A stretch of 13,722 nt of DNA, taken from contig DASRJH010000139.1 of NCBI GenBank assembly GCA_035649575.1, positions 1-13,722 on the forward strand, given 5' to 3'. The notes below the pieces were generated by a model. It searched no databases. It saw only the letters and a list, made by a program, of their open reading frames with translations, and had not been told where the DNA came from. A program made the position numbers and the translations under genes. This stretch comes from DASVAL01 sp035649575 (GTDB taxonomy: Bacteria; Planctomycetota; UBA1135; UBA2386). Of the stretch, positions 1 to 9,300 are shown piece after piece (position 1 is the stretch's first letter; each line of letters begins with the position of its first letter).

Positions 1-642
1 TACTCGGGCCGCGACGGCACGTTCCTCGCTCGGTGGCCTGCAACTGTAGCCGTATGTAGCGGCGAGTCGGTGGCGATGATCGCTCCGCCGCCCGGTGAGC
101 AGTATCCAGTCATCGTGTTCAGCGAGCGCTGCTGGGCCAGCACGGCGAACCCCTGCGCAACCAATGCAATCTGCCCCGGAGTTGTTTACGCGTACAGAGG
201 CTGCCCTCCTGGTGTGCGCCGGTACGGCCTCCCCGATCGCAGCGCGACGAACCAACCTCTTGCAAGGTCCGGCATGCGCGGCCTCAACGTCGCCTCGACG
301 CCGACCGTGCGGTTCACGATCTCCGAGGCTCCTGCTGGCTCGGCCGCCGTGCTGCTGCTCGGCACGTCCAACACCGCGATCGGCGGTGTCGCGTTGCCGC
401 TCGGCCTCGACGCATTCGGCTATCCGGGCATCACGCTGTGGACCTCGGCCGACGCGAGCCTGCTCTTCTTGGTCGGCACCACCGGCATGGGTGCCGGCTA
501 CGCCGAGCACAACCTCGCGCTGCCCACCGGCCATTCGCTCAGCACGACCGGCACGCCGTTCTTCGCGCAGTGGCTCTGGCTCGACCTGAACCAGCTCGCG
601 AATCACGGCTCTACTGCGGGCCAGCTTTTCCGTATCCAATAG
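1..642 (+). CDS. Secreted protein, 3' part only; planctomycete-type C-terminal domain
   Basis: The reading frame is open from the first base to a TAG at 640-642, so the gene very probably starts upstream of the window. A GTG at 70 would be the first internal start but has no ribosome binding site. The first half (about 65 codons) is cysteine-rich, with ERCW, NPCATNAICPG and RGCPPG, and I do not recognise it. The last 110 residues form a compact, hydrophobic, glycine-rich beta domain with the pattern AVLLLGTSN...GGVALPLGLDAFGYPG...LALP...PFFAQWLWLDLN. From memory, this resembles the C-terminal domain that ends many large secreted proteins in some Planctomycetota (blocks LLLG, LPLDL, G-PGC, FxxQ). 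It may act in surface attachment or export; that role is inference. Codon use is less GC-biased in the first half than in the second. The enzymatic or binding part is missing, so no function can be assigned. Confidence 0.72.
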   Translation, partial: YSGRDGTFLARWPATVAVCSGESVAMIAPPPGEQYPVIVFSERCWASTANPCATNAICPGVVYAYRGCPPGVRRYGLPDRSATNQPLARSGMRGLNVASTPTVRFTISEAPAGSAAVLLLGTSNTAIGGVALPLGLDAFGYPGITLWTSADASLLFLVGTTGMGAGYAEHNLALPTGHSLSTTGTPFFAQWLWLDLNQLANHGSTAGQLFRIQ

Positions 643-664
643 CCGGGTAGGTGATGAAGCAGCG

Positions 665-680
665 TCCCGGGCCCGCGGGA
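665..680. terminator. Possible hairpin after the first gene
   Basis: TCCCG (665-669) and CGGGA (676-680) can pair around a six-base GC loop, 22 bases after the stop codon at 642. No T-run follows, so this would be a non-canonical terminator or simply GC-rich sequence. An alternative pairing of CGCGGGAA with downstream TTCCCCGCG (one bulge) is also possible. Nothing else is seen in the 88-base gap before the glycosyltransferase gene, including no clear promoter or ribosome binding site. Confidence 0.25.
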
Positions 681-730
681 ATCCGCTGCGCCACCTTCCC
701 CGCGGTTGTCCGCCCGGGCAACCTACGTCG

Positions 731-2077
731 ATGGACGTCTTGCACGTCATCCACCAGTTTCCGCCCGAGAGCCGCGGTGGCTCCGAATCGTATCTGTTCG
801 ACCTGGCCCAGCGGCAGCGCGCGCGAGGCCTCGACGTGCACGTGCTGAGCGGCAGCAAGGTCGCGCGGTCCGAGGTGACGCTCGAGAGCGAAGTGGTCGA
901 AGGCCTGCCCGTGCACCGGCTGCACCGCGACGATCTCTACTTCGACCATCATGCGAAGGCGTGGCACCCCGAGGTCGAACGCCGGTTCGCCGACCTGCTC
1001 GAGAAGTGGCGGCCTCCGCTCGTTCACGTGCACCACTGGGTGCGCCTGACCTGCAACCTCGTCGACCTCTGCTGGCAGCATCGGGTGCCTGCGGTCGTGA
1101 CGCTGCACGACTACTACACGAGCTGTCCGCGCGCTTTTCGCCGCCGCCCTGACGACGACGCGTGCCGTCGGGTGTTGTCAGTGGCGAGCTGCGGCGACTG
1201 CGTGCCGCGCTACGGGCACGAACAACCCGGCGAGATCGCGGCCGGCATCGAGCTGTTTGCCGATCACTACCGGGCCGAACTGTCGCTGGCACGGGCAGTT
1301 CTCGTCGCGGTCGGCAGCACGGCCGACATGCTCGCGGCGATGACCGGCGTGCCGCGCGACCGGTATGAAGTGTTGCCGCTCGGCTACGATCCGCGCTTTG
1401 TGGGGCTGCCGCCGCTGGCCCCGCCGAAGCCCGGCGAGGTCTGGCGCTTTGCTTTCTGGGGCGGCATCGGCCGGCACAAGGGCGTCGACGTGCTCGTGCG
1501 CGCGTTCCAGCGCCTGCATCGGGTACGGCCGGGCCGCGCCGAGTTGCACGTGCTCGGCGGCATCGACAGCGATGCGCTCGCGGGCGAGCTGCGCCAGCTC
1601 AGCAACGGCCTGCCGGTCGTGTTCCACGGCGCGTTCGACGCCACGCGGCTGCACGCAGTGCGGCCGCACGTCGGCGTGTTCCCGAGCACCTGCTTCGAGA
1701 CGTTCGGCCTCGTGCTCGACGAGTGCTTCGAGCTGCGCCTGCCGTGCATCACGAGCGACCTCGGGGCGCTGCCCGAGCGTGCGGGCGCCGGCGGGTTGCG
1801 GGCGCGTGCGGGCGACGACGCGGACCTCGCTCTTGCGATGCAGCGCTTTCTCGACGAGCCGGGCACGTGGGGGCGGTTGCGGGACGGCATTCCGGCTCCT
1901 TCACCGACAATTGATGTCCATGAGCAGGCGCTGGGGAAAATCTACGAACGCGCTCGGACGCAACCGCCGCGGGACTGGGTGCATGGACCGGTGCCATCGC
2001 ATCGTCGCCTCTGGTTCCTGATGAAGCAGCGCGAGTCGGCGCTCAGCAGACTGGTGCCTCCCGGTGGGCCGCAGTAG
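731..2077 (+). CDS. GT4-type glycosyltransferase
   Basis: A 448-residue GT-B fold glycosyltransferase predicted to move a sugar from a nucleotide donor onto a glycan or lipid acceptor in the cytoplasm. The N-terminal half starts with the family hallmark HVIHQFPPESRGGSE (residues 5-19), a short strand followed by the GG loop. The C-terminal donor domain has WGGIGRHKGVDVLVRAF (243-259) and FPSTCFETFGLVLDE (317-331). The latter contains the EX7E motif (E323, E331) of retaining GT4 enzymes. HDYYTSCPR (126-134) with Cys132, then Cys145, Cys154 and Cys157, forms a cysteine group seen in a GT4 subgroup and may bind a metal. About 50 residues follow the donor domain and end in a basic tail. No transmembrane segment is visible. 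The ATG at 731 gives a complete N-terminal beta strand, but no Shine-Dalgarno precedes it. No polysaccharide or cell-wall genes lie nearby, so the acceptor is unknown. Confidence 0.9.
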   Translation: MDVLHVIHQFPPESRGGSESYLFDLAQRQRARGLDVHVLSGSKVARSEVTLESEVVEGLPVHRLHRDDLYFDHHAKAWHPEVERRFADLLEKWRPPLVHVHHWVRLTCNLVDLCWQHRVPAVVTLHDYYTSCPRAFRRRPDDDACRRVLSVASCGDCVPRYGHEQPGEIAAGIELFADHYRAELSLARAVLVAVGSTADMLAAMTGVPRDRYEVLPLGYDPRFVGLPPLAPPKPGEVWRFAFWGGIGRHKGVDVLVRAFQRLHRVRPGRAELHVLGGIDSDALAGELRQLSNGLPVVFHGAFDATRLHAVRPHVGVFPSTCFETFGLVLDECFELRLPCITSDLGALPERAGAGGLRARAGDDADLALAMQRFLDEPGTWGRLRDGIPAPSPTIDVHEQALGKIYERARTQPPRDWVHGPVPSHRRLWFLMKQRESALSRLVPPGGPQ

Positions 2078-2082
2078 CGCCG

Positions 2083-2121
2083 AAGGGCTCGGTAGCCGAT
2101 GAGCGCATGCGATCGGCCCTT
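2083..2121. other. Imperfect inverted repeat between glycosyltransferase and icd
   Basis: AAGGGC (2083-2088) is complementary to GCCCTT (2116-2121). An inner small hairpin, TCGG (2089-2092) with CCGA (2096-2099), lies inside it. It starts 5 bases after the glycosyltransferase stop at 2077 and ends 50 bases before icd. It could end glycosyltransferase transcription or sit in the icd leader. There is no T-run, and the 27-base interior makes it a modest structure. The remaining gap to 2171 has no recognisable promoter. Confidence 0.3.
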
Positions 2122-2171
2122 GCGGTCGATACACTCGTTGCCGCACCCCCCGGCGAGGCTATTCCACGACA

Positions 2172-3390
<1,219 letters not shown>

Positions 3391-3392
<2 letters not shown>

Positions 3393-3436
3393 GCCTGCTC
3401 GCCCGCGGGGCGACCAGGCTCAGTCAACTCTGACGC
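3391..3436. repeat. Structured direct repeat, copy 1 (REP-like / tandem terminator)
   Basis: Copy 1 of a unit containing CCTGCTCGCCCGCGGGGCGA and CAGTCAACTCTGACGC. It folds into two hairpins. The first pairs GAGCCT (3391-3396) with AGGCTC (3416-3421), and inside it TCGCCC (3399-3404) pairs with GGGCGA (3408-3413) around GCG. The second pairs GTCA (3423-3426) with TGAC (3431-3434). The first stem begins in the second base of the icd stop codon. It has no T-run but is well placed to end icd transcription. A REP-like element is the alternative reading. Confidence 0.75.
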
Positions 3437-3492
3437 GCCGCAACGCGGGGAAACAACTACTGCGGAACACGCATCCAGTCCCGCTGCGGCGC
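3435..3492. other. Long stem-loop between the two repeat units
   Basis: GCGCCGCA (3435-3442) is perfectly complementary to TGCGGCGC (3485-3492). After a two-base bulge (AC), GCGGG (3445-3449) pairs with CCCGC (3480-3484). The stem has 13 base pairs with a 30-base A/C-rich loop (3450-3479). No reading frame of note runs through it. Because it is a dyad, it would form on either strand, so it could serve both icd and the converging phosphoesterase gene. Confidence 0.65.
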
Positions 3493-3536
3493 TGAGCACC
3501 TGCTCGCCCGCGGGGCGACTCAGTCAACTCTGACGC
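3492..3536. repeat. Structured direct repeat, copy 2
   Basis: Copy 2 of the unit at 3391-3436. It differs by a two-base AC insertion near its 5' end and the loss of five bases (CCAGG) after the core hairpin. Its CAGTCAACTCTGACGC tail starts at 3521, exactly 100 bases after the tail of copy 1 at 3421. The core TCGCCC (3504-3509) / GGGCGA (3513-3518) is intact. Although the outer arm of copy 1 is lost, a different outer arm forms here: CTGAG (3492-3496) with CTCAG (3519-3523). The structure is therefore kept while the sequence has changed. Confidence 0.75.
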
Positions 3537-3554
3537 ACCTGCGCTCCCGCGGGA
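3535..3554. repeat. Degenerate third half-copy of the repeat
   Basis: GCACCTGCGCTCCCGCGGGA resembles the first half of copy 2 (GCACCTGCTCGCCCGCGGGG). It contains the palindrome TCCCGCGGGA (3545-3554). The GTCA/TGAC part is missing. It ends 2 bases before the stop codon of the minus-strand phosphoesterase gene, so in that direction it is the first structure after the stop. Confidence 0.45.
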
Positions 3555-3556
3555 TG

Positions 3557-6247
3557 CTACTTGCGCCCCTCGTCGTCGTCGTCATCGCCTGTCGCGGTGA
3601 TCGCCCACTCGGGATAGGGCACGCCGCTGCCGCGCATCGCGCGCCACAGGATGCGGTTCAACACGTCTTCGGGCGCGCGGTCCATCTGTGCCAGGTCCAG
3701 CGTCGCCGAGACCTCGGCATCCGCGCGCAGCACCGGGTCGGCGATCGCCGCGGGCTGGGGGTTCATCTCGTCGAGACGCACGTTGGCCGGCAGCGCCACG
3801 AACGGCGTGAGATCCTGTGTCTCGGTGAAGCAGTCGAACATCGGCGTAGCCGCGGCATCGAACACGTTCATCGGCGGGACGCCGAGGATCTGCTCGATCG
3901 TGCGCACGAGGCTCGTCGTGTTGTATTGCGTCGACACGGTGGCCCCGCGCTTGCAGAACGGGCTCGCGACGTAGCACGTCGTGCGGTATCCGCTGACGTG
4001 ATCCCAGCCCGCCTGCGGATCGTCTTCGATGCCGAACACGACCATCTCGGGCCAGAACGGCGAATGCGACAGCGCCTCGACGATGCGTCCGAACGCGAGG
4101 TCGTTGTCGGCGACGCAGGCGCCAGGCGTCGGACACCCCGCCTTGGTGCCGCTCGTGTGGTCGTTCGGCAGGCAGATCAGCGTGAGCTGCGGGAACTTGC
4201 CCTTCTTGCCGAATTCGGCGAGCTCGCGCAGGAAGAAGTCGGCGCGATACTGGTCGGGCACCGACATCGACCAGCCGACGCAGTCCGTGGGCGTGTGTGG
4301 GCGCAGCGGCGGCACCACCGGTTCGCAACCGAAGATCACGTCGAAGCTCTTGTCGCGCCAGGCGCGGAAACACGCGGTGAAGTCGGGCGTGCCATCCGCG
4401 CGCGGGTCGCGCCAGCGCACCTGCGGTCCGCAGAACTCGCCGTAGTTGCGCAGCGTGATGCCGCGAGCGATCGCGTGGTCCCAGAGGAACCCGGCCGGCG
4501 AGTAGGACAGCGCATCGGCCCCGTCCGGGCCCATGCCGTCGGGATAGGTGCGCGGCCAGCCCGCGAAGCTCTTCTCGAGGTAGTCGGTCGCGAACGCTGC
4601 GGTGCTCCACTGGTGGCCGTCGGCGGACAGGATCCCCGAGCAATACGTGTTGTCGAGCAGCACGAACTGGCGCGCGATCGCGTGCTGGTTCGGCGTCAGG
4701 CGTTCGCCGAACGTGCACAGCTCGCGGTCGCCGTTGCCCTGCGGCATGTCGCCGAGCACCTGGTCGTAGGTCCGGTTCTCCTTGATCACGTAGACGACGT
4801 GCTTGATGCGGCTGCGCTCGCCGATGCGTTCGGGGATCACGCGAACCGGCTGGTCCGGGCGCGGCGGCAGCAGCGCCTGTTCGATCGCGGGGCGTCGCAG
4901 GTTGATCTCGACCTGTGCGGTCAGCCCGGTCAACTGCGCGTCGTCGGGCACGGGCACCAGCGACAGCGAGCCGTGATACTGGTGCGAGTTGAACTCGGGG
5001 ACCAGGTTGCTCTTGCGCGGCCGGCCGGGGCCGAGACCCTTGACGTTCGTGACCGCGAGGTGCTGGCGCTCGCGATCGAAGAGCATCGCCGACGGATACC
5101 AGCCGACCGGCACGAAGCCGAGCAGCTTCGACTCGCCGCGCCGGTCGGGCTCGAACTCGAACACGGCGATCGCATTCATCGTGCCGTTGCCGACGAAGAG
5201 CCGTTCGCCGTCGGGCGAGAGACACAGCGCGTTCGGCGAAGCCTGCAGCAGGTCGTTCGGCTTGCTGCGCGCCCAGAGTGTGTCGACGATCTCGCCGTTC
5301 GTGTCGAGCACCGACACGGTGTCGCTGCCGGCATTCGCGCAGACGACGAAGCGCTGGTCCGGGGTGACGGCGAGGTCGCTCGCGTGCAGACCGGTCCGCG
5401 TCTCGCGCAAGAGCGCGCCGGCTTCGAGATCGATCACGCTGACCGTGCCTTCGCTCGCGATGTGACGCAGCGGATCGACGCGCACGGTCGTGCCGCGGCC
5501 GGCGTGACCCGTGAGATCGTCGGCTTCGGGGCGGCGTCCACCCTGGTTGCTGACGAACGCGCGGTCGCCGGCGAGCACGACGTCGAACGGTGCAACGCCG
5601 ACCGGAAACGTGCGCAACACGGCGCCGGTCCGGGCATCGAGCTCGAGCAGCTGGTTCGACAGGTTGCCGCAGACGTAGAGTTTGCTGCCCTCCTGAGACA
5701 GCGCGAGCCCGCTCGGGATCTCGGCCTCGCGCCGCGGCGCGTTCGCGGCCGGCAGCGGCAGTGAATGCGAGGGCGTCACGGCGCCATCGGTGCCCGCCGT
5801 GAACACCTTGATCGAGCCGCGCACGTTGCTGAGGTAGATCGAAGCGCCGTCGGGCGACACCACGAGGCCCGTGTAGCTGACCTGGCCCTCCTTGTCGGGG
5901 CGCAGTTCCTGACTGACCGGTTCGTTCGGCTGCGTTGTCTGTTTCTCTTCGGGCAACGGCGCGCGCTGCAGGATCGCGCCCGTGCTGGCATCGATCACGA
6001 GCAGCTCGGGCGTCTTGCCCGCGACGTAGAGACGGCTTCCATCGCGCGATTGCGCGATCACCTGCGGCCGCAGTCCCTTCAAGTCGACGAACTTGCCGTG
6101 CGGCGTCAAGGTCTGGTTGACCGGCGTGATCTGGCGTCCTTCGACGTGCCGGCCGACCGGGTCGTGAAACGAGGGCAGGCGCTCGTCTGGGGGTGCGGCG
6201 CAGGCAGCGAGCACGAACGGGAGGGTGATCAGGAACCTGTTGCGCAT
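3557..6247 (-). CDS. Lipoprotein: YncE-like beta-propeller fused to AcpA/PLC-type phosphoesterase
   Basis: An 896-residue exported lipoprotein. The N-terminus MRNRFLITLPFVLAAC is a type II signal with lipobox LAAC (lipid on Cys16). Residues about 46-390 form a YncE/YVTN-type beta-propeller with repeated blades such as SRDGSRLYVAGKTPELLVID, VSPDGASIYLSN and LSPDGERLFVGNGTMNAIAVF. From about 480 comes the phosphoesterase domain (PF04185 type): IKHVVYVIKENRTYDQVLGD (481-500), LLDNTYCSGILSADGHQW (530-547), LPNDHTSGT (693-701) and IEDDPQAGWDHVSGYRT (740-756). These hold the expected Asp/His metal ligands. The substrate is probably a phosphomonoester or phosphodiester outside the cytoplasm, but it is not determinable. 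The catalytic half carries 12 cysteines, suggesting disulfides. The protein ends in GDDDDDEGRK. The ATG at 6247 is chosen because it starts the signal peptide exactly; a TTG at 6289 adds an unlikely 14-residue proline-rich lead. It is the last gene of the minus-strand block, 61 bases after the metallopeptidase stop. Confidence 0.93.
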   Translation of the reverse strand: MRNRFLITLPFVLAACAAPPDERLPSFHDPVGRHVEGRQITPVNQTLTPHGKFVDLKGLRPQVIAQSRDGSRLYVAGKTPELLVIDASTGAILQRAPLPEEKQTTQPNEPVSQELRPDKEGQVSYTGLVVSPDGASIYLSNVRGSIKVFTAGTDGAVTPSHSLPLPAANAPRREAEIPSGLALSQEGSKLYVCGNLSNQLLELDARTGAVLRTFPVGVAPFDVVLAGDRAFVSNQGGRRPEADDLTGHAGRGTTVRVDPLRHIASEGTVSVIDLEAGALLRETRTGLHASDLAVTPDQRFVVCANAGSDTVSVLDTNGEIVDTLWARSKPNDLLQASPNALCLSPDGERLFVGNGTMNAIAVFEFEPDRRGESKLLGFVPVGWYPSAMLFDRERQHLAVTNVKGLGPGRPRKSNLVPEFNSHQYHGSLSLVPVPDDAQLTGLTAQVEINLRRPAIEQALLPPRPDQPVRVIPERIGERSRIKHVVYVIKENRTYDQVLGDMPQGNGDRELCTFGERLTPNQHAIARQFVLLDNTYCSGILSADGHQWSTAAFATDYLEKSFAGWPRTYPDGMGPDGADALSYSPAGFLWDHAIARGITLRNYGEFCGPQVRWRDPRADGTPDFTACFRAWRDKSFDVIFGCEPVVPPLRPHTPTDCVGWSMSVPDQYRADFFLRELAEFGKKGKFPQLTLICLPNDHTSGTKAGCPTPGACVADNDLAFGRIVEALSHSPFWPEMVVFGIEDDPQAGWDHVSGYRTTCYVASPFCKRGATVSTQYNTTSLVRTIEQILGVPPMNVFDAAATPMFDCFTETQDLTPFVALPANVRLDEMNPQPAAIADPVLRADAEVSATLDLAQMDRAPEDVLNRILWRAMRGSGVPYPEWAITATGDDDDDEGRK

Positions 6248-6308
6248 GGAGTACGGTGGGGGGGTCGGGAGGGCGGCGCGGGCAATCAAGCGGCAAGAGT
6301 CATTCGGC

Positions 6309-9300
6309 TCACCGGTCGCGGAACATGCGCGACCACTTCGCGACCTTCGTGTGCAGGTTCGTATCGCTGACCTCGGCCGCCGCGCGCAGCACGCCGAGCG
6401 AGTCGACGAACATCACCCACGGGTAACCTCGGAACGGCGCTCCCACGACGTGCTCGAGCACGGGCATCGGCGCGGGGCGGAACGTCTGCAGGCTCGCGAG
6501 CGCTGCCTGCCGCAGCTCGGCGGACATCTCGCGCGGCACGGCGAGCAGCCACGGTTGTGGGTGCTCGAGCGTCGTGCTCAGCAGCTTCGACAGCGCCGGC
6601 AGCGCACGCGGCAGGCTGTCGCCCGGGGAACCTTCGGCGGGGTCGACCTTGGGCAGCCACAACACGAGCGTACCGTTCGGCGCGCGTGGGATGCCGCGCG
6701 TCGGCAGCAGCAGGAGGTCTTCGAGCGGCACGAGCGGCTGCTGGCCGAGGTCGAGACCGGCCACCTGGTCGATCGAGCTGCCGTCGAGGCGCTGCACGGT
6801 CGGTTGCTGCACGCGGATCGCGCCCCTGTCCATCGCGAAGCCGACGTGGCCTTCGATCGGCGAGCCGTCGTGCACGGCGTATTGCATCACGGCCTCGCCG
6901 TTGATCATGACCATCACGCGCGGGCCGCGCACGTGCAGCGCGTAGTCGAACCACGCTTGTTCCGTCGGGACGTCGAGCGACCGCCCCGGAGCGGTCTCGG
7001 GCAGCTTGCCGTCGCGCTCCCACAAACCGAGCAGGTGCACGTCCAGTCGGTCGCCGCGTTCGTTGCGTTCCCGCTTGCCGATCGCGTAGCGGAAATCACC
7101 CCACGAGAACGTGAGCCTCAGGTCGCGATCGCGCCGCGTGTGGCCGAAGACGATCGCGCCCGACACATACGACGTCGTGAAGTGCACGCGGCCGCGCAGC
7201 ACGTAGGTGCCCGGAGCCTGCCAGGCGACCGTGTGCACGAACGCGTCGCGCTGGTGCGCCTCGCGATCGATCGTGCCGGTTGCATCGCGCGGTTGCTCGC
7301 GGCCGACGTGCAGGTCGCCCTCGGGCGTCGCATACCACAGACCCTGCACGCGGCGGTCCTCGTAGTCCGTGAGGCCGCTCTCGGTGAAGCCGTGGCCACC
7401 GAGGTGGCGCGGCAATGCCGGGGGAGCCCCGGCGGCGGCACCGGGCAGCGGCGGCCGGCCGAACATCTGCGCGAGGTCGTTGTATTCACGGGCAATCGCG
7501 GCCGCGGCGATCGGCGCGTCCGCCACGAGCGCCGAGCTGCGGGCCGCGAGCGCGTCGAGCAACGAGCGTGTCGCCCGGAGGCTCGCCAGCAGTTGCGTGC
7601 TCTCGCCCATCTCGATCGCGGGGAAACGGCGCCTGCAGACCGCGGCGAAGGCCTGCGCCGCATCGGGGTTCTTGATCGTGCGCAGCGCGGCCAGCGTTGC
7701 GGATGCCGTGTCGGGTCGCCAGCCGTCGACGGTCAAGGACCACAGCCCGGCGGCCGCGGTTGCCTCGGCGTCGTGCACTTCGTGCAGCAGCAGCGTCGCG
7801 GCGGCCGCGTGGTCCTGGCCGAACCAGGGCTCGGCGCGCTTGCGCGCCCACGACCAGGTCGGTTCGTCGAGCACGAGCTGGCCCACTTCCTGCTGCCCGG
7901 GACCGCCGTATTGCTTGATCCACTCGTTGCCCTGCTGCTTGTCGTCGGTCCACTCGTAGCAGCCGCGCGTGAACGTCTGCCACTCGGTGAAGAACGCTTC
8001 GAACGAAGGCGGGCGGCCCTGCTTGCCGTCGCAGAAGCACTTCGTGAAGTATCCGAGCGGGTCCTTCTGGCCCGCGCGCGCGTTGCGTTCGAATCCGGCG
8101 AGCGCCTCGCGGTAGCGCGGCGAGCCCGGCGGGAACGAGCGCAGGAACGAGTAGAGCGAGTAGCCCGCGAAGTAGTTGTCGCGGTAGTCGTCGACGGTCC
8201 CGGCGAGCAGCTTCTCGAACGACGCCTTGTTGCCGTAGCCCTTGTACCAGGTGTGCGCGACGGTCCAGACGTCGAGATGGTTGTCGACGAACGCCGTGTC
8301 GGTCGCCTTCGCGTAGTTGCCGGCGGTCCACTGCGCATGACCCTCGCCATACCAGCTGCCGAGGAACGGCCGCAGCACGCCGTCGAAGCGGTGTGTGAGC
8401 TCGTGCGTGAGCGTCTGCCCGAGTGCCACGATGTCGTTCCACGCGAACCGTATGGTCGTGCGATCGCCGGCCTGGAAGCCGCCGGCCCACCAGAAGGGCG
8501 CCCCTTCGGCCTCGAGGTCGCCGTGCTCGGGCACGATGCGCACGATGCCCGGGCGGTGTTCGAACGGATCGCTGCCGAAGTGGCTGACCAGGCGGGTGTG
8601 ATGCAGTTCGACCGTGCGCGCCGTATTGAGCAGCGTCTCGTAGCCACAGATCGTCTCGATGCGGTAGCGACCCGTCGTGCTCATCGCCAGACCCGGTGTG
8701 TTCCAGCTGCGGTGCGCGGCCGTGAACTGCGCCTGCGCCTCCGGCGTCAACTGTTCGAGCTCGGTGATGCTCCAGACCTTGCCCTTCGCCGCGGCCTGCG
8801 CGTGCTGGTCGAGCAGCTGCTGCGCTTCTTCCGCGAGGTCACCGACGTCGTAGGGCAGCGGTCCCTTCAGGTCCTTGAACGTGCCCTGCCGCTGCAGCCC
8901 TGCGAGGATGCGCGCGGCGCGCAACGACTGGTCGAGCACCTTCCCGGGCTCGGCCTCTGCGCCGTTCGTGTTGTTGCTCGCCTCGACACGGGCACGCTGC
9001 CGCATCACGCGCGCGAGGCCTTGCAACACGATCTCGTAGTCGGGCAGGAAGGCCAGCTGGATCTTGTCGACGCTCGAGCTCACGCTGCCCAGCGCATTCG
9101 GCGCGCCGAGGCCGAGGCCGAGCAACAGCTCCGCGGTCCAACGCACGAGCACGGCACGCTGTGCATTCTGCTTCGCCTGCGCCTTGTTCTTGTCCGCGAA
9201 GCGGCTCAGCTCGACGATCGCCGCGGCGCGCAGGGCAGTGAGCTGTTGCGCTTGCGCGAGCAGCGCTTCGAGCTCCGGCGTGCCGCGTCTCTTCGCGGCC

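Noticed and set aside
3554..5764. 736-codon open frame on the plus strand, antisense to the phosphoesterase gene
   Set aside because: Same low-information Arg/Val/Asp/His-rich composition; the minus-strand frame has unmistakable family motifs.
6248..6289. TTG start giving 14 extra residues to the phosphoesterase
   Set aside because: It would bury the lipoprotein signal behind a proline-rich lead; the ATG at 6247 gives a textbook signal with lipobox.
3582..6296. 904-codon minus-strand frame overlapping the phosphoesterase gene in another phase
   Set aside because: An Arg/Ala/Pro-rich out-of-frame shadow with no recognisable domain.
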